Assembly (NCBI RefSeq): GCF_002925905.1
Contig: NZ_PRDB01000008.1
Coordinates: forward strand, 219,120 to 283,119
DNA length: 64,000 nt
DNA from: Klebsiella michiganensis
GTDB taxonomy: Bacteria > Pseudomonadota > Gammaproteobacteria > Enterobacterales > Enterobacteriaceae
Direction of reading: 5' to 3'
Positions 60,005 through 64,000 of this stretch are shown piece by piece. The notes under the pieces were generated by a model. That model saw only the letters and a program-made list of their open reading frames with translations, was not told the DNA's origin and did no database searches. Positions within the stretch are counted from its first letter, which is position 1; every line of letters starts with the position of its first letter. The translations under genes were made by a program, and so were the position numbers.

Positions 60005-61123
60005 ATGGCAAGAAAATCAGTAGGTTCGTTCATCCTTACTGCCCTGATTTCCACTCCTCTCTGTAGCTTTGCCGCGCAATATCCGCTCACCGTCACCGAT
60101 CTCGTCGGCCGCGCGATTACGCTCCAGCATGAGCCACAGCGCATTATCCTGCAGGATGGTCGCGATATTATGGCCATGGCCCTGCTCGACCGCGACAACC
60201 CCTTCAGGCGCGTCGTGGCATGGAATAACCTGGCCAGAAAACAGGACATCAATACCTGGAAAATGCTGCAAGAGAAGTGGCCGCAATCCGCTCAGATCCT
60301 CGATATGGGCTTTAGCGATAAGGGCAACGTTGACCTTGAGAGCGTCATTTCCCGCCAGCCGGACCTGATGATCGCCCAGCTTCGCGCGAAGCCCGCGCTG
60401 GAGGAGAGCGGTGTCATCAGCAAGCTCAGCGCGCTGAATATTCCCGTGCTGTTCGTCGATTATGAAATCAACCCCGGCAAAGACACCGCCCCGAGTATCG
60501 ATCTGCTGGGGAAAGTCCTTAACCGTGAAGAAAACGCCAAAGCCTATACCGACTATTACCGTCAGCAGCTGGACGCCATCCGCCAGAAAACCGCGAACAT
60601 CACGCCGAAGGCTAACGTTTTTGTCGAGGCGCTGGCGGGTAATAGCGATGCCTGCTGCTTTACCCACGGCCACAACGGCTGGGGCGGTCTGGTCGAAGCC
60701 GTCGGCGCGAACAATATCGGCTCGCAGCTGCTGCCGGGCGCTTCCGGCTTTGTGTCGCTGGAAAAAGTGATTAGCATGAAGCCGGATGCCTATATTATGA
60801 CCGGTTCAAAACGCGGGAATAGCCAGGTGCTGCCGCTCGGTTTACAGGCCGATCCCCAGGAGGTCAATCGTCAGGCGGAGCGGCTGCTGTCGCGCACCGG
60901 CGTGAGCAACATCCCGACGATTGAAGCAAAACGCGCTTACGGCATTTACCACCACTTCTACAACCATCCGTGGAATATCGTCGGGATGGCGTATCTGGCG
61001 AAGGATATCTATCCCCAGACCTTCAGCGACCTCAACCCTGACGATAGCTGGCACTACATTGTCCGTCATTTCACCACCCTTCCCGATCTGCCGTTTGTTT
61101 TTTCCTGGCAACAAGGTGAGTAA
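60005..61123 (+). CDS. iron-siderophore ABC transporter, periplasmic binding protein
   Basis: 372 residues, signal peptide 1-23 (Cys-Ser-Phe-Ala-Ala). Class III binding fold: 'VTDLVGRAITLQHEPQRIILQDG' opening region (near 29-51) and 'FVEALAGNSDACCFTHGHNGWGGLVEAVGANNI' in short matches, typical of FecB/FepB-like proteins. First gene of a three-gene importer, behind a Fur-type box. It probably receives ferri-siderophore or heme-type complexes from an outer-membrane receptor. Confidence 0.88.
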   Translation: MARKSVGSFILTALISTPLCSFAAQYPLTVTDLVGRAITLQHEPQRIILQDGRDIMAMALLDRDNPFRRVVAWNNLARKQDINTWKMLQEKWPQSAQILDMGFSDKGNVDLESVISRQPDLMIAQLRAKPALEESGVISKLSALNIPVLFVDYEINPGKDTAPSIDLLGKVLNREENAKAYTDYYRQQLDAIRQKTANITPKANVFVEALAGNSDACCFTHGHNGWGGLVEAVGANNIGSQLLPGASGFVSLEKVISMKPDAYIMTGSKRGNSQVLPLGLQADPQEVNRQAERLLSRTGVSNIPTIEAKRAYGIYHHFYNHPWNIVGMAYLAKDIYPQTFSDLNPDDSWHYIVRHFTTLPDLPFVFSWQQGE

Positions 61124-61129
61124 TTAGCC

Positions 61130-62212
61130 ATGAGTCTCTCTCCTGAATCCGATATCGTCGCGTTCGGCGTCGATAGCCGTGACGTAATGGCAAACTACCG
61201 TCACATTGTGCGCCGCCGCGCCATCATGCTGCTGCTGCTGACGCTGTTGATTGTCGCCTCGCTGCTGCTCGACTTCGTGATGGGGCCATCCGGCCTGTCG
61301 CTGCAGGCGCTTTGGCAAACCCTTACCGACCCGGCCAGCGCCAGCGCCGGGACGCGGGCGATCGTCTGGGATATCCGCATGCCCTATGCGCTGATGGCGA
61401 TCGTCGTCGGCCTGGCTCTCGGCCTCGCCGGGGCGGAAATGCAGACCATCCTTAACAATCCGCTGGCGAGCCCGTTTACGCTCGGCGTCTCCTCGGCGGC
61501 GGCATTCGGCGCGGCGCTGGCTATCGTGCTGGGGATAGGGATTCCCGGCATTCCCGGCCAGTGGTTTGTCTCGGCCAACGCTTTTATCTTCGCCCTGCTG
61601 GCGGCGCTGCTTCTGGACGGCATTACGCGCTGGACCCAGGTCGCCACCTCCGGCGTCATTCTGTTCGGGATCGCGCTGGTGTTTACCTTCAATGCGCTGG
61701 TCTCGATGCTGCAGTTTGTCGCCAACGAAGATACCCTCCAGGGGCTGGTGTTCTGGACGATGGGCAGCATTGACCGCGCTTCATGGCAAAAGGTGGGGAT
61801 CCTGCTTGCGATACTGGCGGTCGTCATGCCGCTATCAATGCGCAGCGCGTGGAAGCTGACCGCGCTGCGCCTCGGCGAGGACCGGGCCGTCAGCTTCGGC
61901 ATCAACGTGCGCCGCCTGCGCCTGACCACCCTGCTGCGCATCAGCGTTCTGTCGGCGATTTCGGTGGCGTTCGTTGGCCCAATCGGTTTTATCGGCCTGG
62001 TGGCGCCGCATATCGCCAGGCTGGTTTTCGGCGAAGATCACCGCTTTTACCTGCCGGCCAGCGCGTTAATCGGCGCCCTCGTCCTGTCGCTGGCTTCGGT
62101 TGCGGCAAAAAACCTGATTCCCGGCGCAGTGATTCCGGTGGGCATCGTCACCTCGCTGGTGGGGGTGCCTTTTTTCCTGAGCATTATTTTGCGCCATCGG
62201 GGGCACGTATGA
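61130..62212 (+). CDS. FecCD-type iron transporter permease
   Basis: 360 residues, about ten membrane helices of the BtuC/FecC/FecD fold (MPYALMAIVVGLALGLAGAE near 84-103; 'NPLASPFTLGVSSAAAFGA'; 'GPIGFIGLVAPHIAR' near 285). A cytoplasmic N-terminal extension of about 30 residues precedes the first helix. It forms the homodimeric channel of the importer. Its stop overlaps the ATPase start by 4 bp (ATGA). Confidence 0.92.
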   Translation: MSLSPESDIVAFGVDSRDVMANYRHIVRRRAIMLLLLTLLIVASLLLDFVMGPSGLSLQALWQTLTDPASASAGTRAIVWDIRMPYALMAIVVGLALGLAGAEMQTILNNPLASPFTLGVSSAAAFGAALAIVLGIGIPGIPGQWFVSANAFIFALLAALLLDGITRWTQVATSGVILFGIALVFTFNALVSMLQFVANEDTLQGLVFWTMGSIDRASWQKVGILLAILAVVMPLSMRSAWKLTALRLGEDRAVSFGINVRRLRLTTLLRISVLSAISVAFVGPIGFIGLVAPHIARLVFGEDHRFYLPASALIGALVLSLASVAAKNLIPGAVIPVGIVTSLVGVPFFLSIILRHRGHV

Positions 62213-63000
62213 GCCATGTTGTATCCGGACTGGCGCTGACCCATTTCAGCGCCGGTTATCCCAGACGTCAGGTGATTCGCGACCTGACGGTACCGCGGCT
62301 GCAGCGCGGTAAAATCACCGCGCTGCTCGGCCCCAACGGCAGCGGGAAATCCACCCTGATGCGGGCGATGGCCGGGCTGGGGCCGTCCGCGGGCGAGCTG
62401 TCGCTGGACGGTGAGAATCTGCTTGCCCTCCCCTTTGCCCGGCGTGCGGAAAAAGTGGTCTACCTGCCGCAGACGCTGCCCGCCGGCGTGCACTTGCGGG
62501 TGCTGGAGTCGATTATTGTCGCTCAACGCGCCGCCGGAGGAGCGCACAGCCCGGAAAATCAGGCACAGGTGATGTCTCTGCTGCGCCAGCTAGGCATTGA
62601 ACATCTGGCGCTGAGCTACCTCGACCGGCTATCCGGCGGGCAGAAGCAGCTCGTCGGCCTGGCGCAATCGCTTATCCGTCAGCCAGCCCTGCTGCTGCTG
62701 GATGAGCCCCTTAGCGCGCTGGATTTAAACTATCAGTTCCACGTGATGGATCTGGTGCGTGAGGAGACGCAGAGGCGCAACATCATCACGCTGGTGGTGG
62801 TTCACGACATCAATATCGCCCTGCGCCACGCGGATCACGTGCTGATGTTGAAAGAGGGACAACTGCTGGGGGACGGCGCGCCGGCCGAGGTGATTACCCC
62901 GCAGGCTCTGGCGGCGGTTTACGGCGTGCGCGGGCGCATCGAGCCCTGTTCTCAGGGGGTGATGCAGGTGATTATCGACGGTCTGGCGGCGGGGGCTTAA
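62209..63000 (+). CDS. iron-siderophore ABC transporter ATPase
   Basis: 263 residues with Walker A (GPNGSGKS), Q-loop, signature (LSGGQKQLVGLAQSL), Walker B (LLLLDEPLSALD) and H-loop His. Start at ATG 62209 overlapping the permease stop; a longer frame from 61783 lies antiparallel in codon sense to the permease and is rejected. Energises the FecCD-type channel in the inner membrane. Last gene of the operon. Confidence 0.93.
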   Translation: MSHVVSGLALTHFSAGYPRRQVIRDLTVPRLQRGKITALLGPNGSGKSTLMRAMAGLGPSAGELSLDGENLLALPFARRAEKVVYLPQTLPAGVHLRVLESIIVAQRAAGGAHSPENQAQVMSLLRQLGIEHLALSYLDRLSGGQKQLVGLAQSLIRQPALLLLDEPLSALDLNYQFHVMDLVREETQRRNIITLVVVHDINIALRHADHVLMLKEGQLLGDGAPAEVITPQALAAVYGVRGRIEPCSQGVMQVIIDGLAAGA

Positions 63001-63240
63001 GCGGCTGCGGCGTTGAACATCAAGCCCTGAGATCCCCTCTCTCCAGGGCTTTTCCGGAGGCGGCGCGCTGCGCCTCTCCGGCCTACCGCGTTATGCCGCC
63101 ATCTCGCCCGCCGCCACCGTAAGCCCCTCCCGCCTGGCCGAATCATCGCTCTTTTGCTAACCAGCTCACGTTTTTATGTCCTGATTGGCACTTTTCCGCC
63201 CGTGACGTTCCCCTCATTCTGTCGCTATGCTTTAATGTGC
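63001..63240. other. intergenic region before scrK with REP-like palindrome
   Basis: 240 bp without a gene. A REP-like palindrome (TTCCGGAGGCGGCGCGCTGC and following CGCCTCTCCGG) lies near 63051-63081. The rest holds the scrK promoter area. Confidence 0.5.
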
Positions 63241-63252
63241 TAAACCGGTTTA
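63241..63252. promoter_or_regulatory. ScrR-type operator upstream of scrK
   Basis: TAAACCGGTTTA is a perfect 12-bp palindrome 29 bp upstream of the scrK start. It has the form of LacI-family operators and of the ScrR operators of sucrose genes; Cra binds similar sequences. Repression relieved by fructose or its phosphate is inferred. Confidence 0.6.
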
Positions 63253-63281
63253 ATTAAGTTTAGCTATGGAGAATTTTCAAC

Positions 63282-64000
63282 ATGAATGCAAAAGTTTGGG
63301 TTCTGGGAGACGCGGTAGTGGACCTGCTGCCGGAGAGCGAAGGCCGCCTGCTGCGCTGCCCCGGCGGCGCCCCGGCTAACGTGGCGGTCGGTATCGCCCG
63401 CCTTGGCGGCGACAGCGGATTTATCGGCCGCGTCGGCGACGATCCGTTTGGCCGCTTTATGCGCCATACCCTGCAACAGGAGCAGGTCGACGTCAGCCAT
63501 ATGCGCCTCGACGGCCAGCACCGTACCTCCACCGTGGTGGTCGACCTTGACGATCAGGGGGAACGTACCTTTACCTTTATGGTGCGCCCCAGCGCGGACC
63601 TGTTTCTGGCGGAAGAAGACCTGCCGCAGTTTACCGCCAACCAGTGGCTGCACGTCTGCTCCATCGCGCTCAGCGCCGAGCCCAGCCGCAGCACCACCTT
63701 CTCGGCGATGGAAAGCATCAAACATGCCGGCGGCCGGGTCAGCTTTGACCCCAATATCCGCCCGGACCTCTGGCAGGATCAGGAGCTGCTGCACGCCTGC
63801 CTCGATCGCGCCCTGCGCATGGCCAACGTGGTGAAGCTGTCGGAAGAGGAGCTGGTATTCATCAGCGGCAGTGATGATTTAGCCTACGGAATCGCCAGCG
63901 TGACCGAACGCTATCAGCCTGAACTGCTGCTGGTGACCCAGGGCAAAGCCGGCGTACTTGCCGCCTTTCAGCAGCAGTTTACCCATTTCAGCGCCAAGCC
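63282..64000 (+). CDS. scrK: ScrK, fructokinase of sucrose utilisation (partial, C-terminus outside window)
   Basis: The first 239 residues of a PfkB-family sugar kinase starting at ATG 63282 with GGAG upstream. It reads MNAKVWVLGDAVVDLLPESE, then 'CPGGAPANVAVGIARLGGDSGFIGRVGDDPFG' in the substrate and signature-1 region, very close to Klebsiella/plasmid ScrK. It phosphorylates the fructose freed by sucrose-6-phosphate hydrolase. The conserved Asp-Thr-x-Gly-Ala-Gly-Asp active site lies beyond the window. Further scr genes (scrY, A, B, R) are expected to the right. Confidence 0.9.
   Translation, partial: MNAKVWVLGDAVVDLLPESEGRLLRCPGGAPANVAVGIARLGGDSGFIGRVGDDPFGRFMRHTLQQEQVDVSHMRLDGQHRTSTVVVDLDDQGERTFTFMVRPSADLFLAEEDLPQFTANQWLHVCSIALSAEPSRSTTFSAMESIKHAGGRVSFDPNIRPDLWQDQELLHACLDRALRMANVVKLSEEELVFISGSDDLAYGIASVTERYQPELLLVTQGKAGVLAAFQQQFTHFSAK

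Noticed and set aside
61783..62208. 142-codon N-terminal extension of the iron ABC ATPase
   Set aside because: It runs out of frame inside the permease gene; the ATG at 62209 with a 4-bp overlap gives a normal ATPase.

Overview
This window looks like chromosome of an enteric bacterium of the Klebsiella/Raoultella group. GC-rich enterobacterial genes include ramR-romA-ramA, a ScrK-type fructokinase and close matches to Escherichia coli ybdK, ybdJ, ybdF, nfsB, ybdG and pheP. Two ERIC elements and many REP-like palindromes support this. In E. coli, pheP, ybdG, nfsB, ybdF, ybdJ and ybdK form one compact neighbourhood. Here the same genes keep that order (read right to left), but large accessory blocks lie between them, so the window reads as a conserved backbone with several insertion hot spots. 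No rRNA, tRNA, CRISPR array, phage or intact insertion sequence was seen.

Layout. 1-2028: polar amino acid ABC transporter (two permeases, one cut by the window edge, and a binding protein), divergent from a MocR-type regulator (2263-3729), then a LysE-type exporter. 4684-6360: a deletion scar that fused the remains of a divergent MocR/EamA pair, followed by a 190-bp tandem duplication and a 397-bp REP-bounded repeat. 6366-14409: a seven-gene operon with a dipeptide-type ABC importer, an amidase and an M20 amidohydrolase of the ureidase/carbamoylase type. 14697-16807: ERIC, ybdK and a DUF2233-type secreted protein. 16919-17390: second copy of the long repeat. 17428-24406: RND pump, its adaptor and a P-type ATPase. 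24604-24714 is a 36-residue membrane protein with a PhoP-box-like site at its 5' edge.

24901-37396: ybdJ; a secreted Fes-like esterase divergent from a FoxA-like TonB receptor; the ramA-romA/ramR multidrug-resistance control locus; ybdF; nfsB; an XRE/MmyB regulator with an MFS exporter; ybdG; and a LacI-family regulator. 37599-46182: a Nudix gene, then an AT-richer islet with a complete E. coli common pilus (ECP)-like operon (pilin, chaperone, usher, tip adhesin, second chaperone). The islet is bracketed by two LuxR-type regulators that share an unusual N-terminal four-cysteine pattern.

46497-52199: a LysR remnant, a lipoprotein, a three-gene MFS/epimerase/dehydrogenase operon behind two perfect GTAATCGATTAC operators, and pheP. 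52244-64000: ERIC, a Fur-type-controlled TonB receptor, an aldo/keto reductase, an amino-acid binding protein with an M20 amidohydrolase, an RcnB-like protein, a repeat-rich secreted protein, a Fur-type-controlled iron ABC transporter, and the start of scrK behind a LacI-type operator.

Common themes are nutrient scavenging (amino acids, ureide- or peptide-like amides, sugars), iron uptake (two TonB receptors, an iron ABC importer and a siderophore-type esterase), drug and stress efflux with the Ram system, and surface adhesion. The most promising unexplained items are the paired cysteine-motif pilus regulators, the small membrane protein/PhoP-box/P-type ATPase unit, and a 35-nt double-hairpin module shared between an ERIC element and the long REP-bounded repeat.
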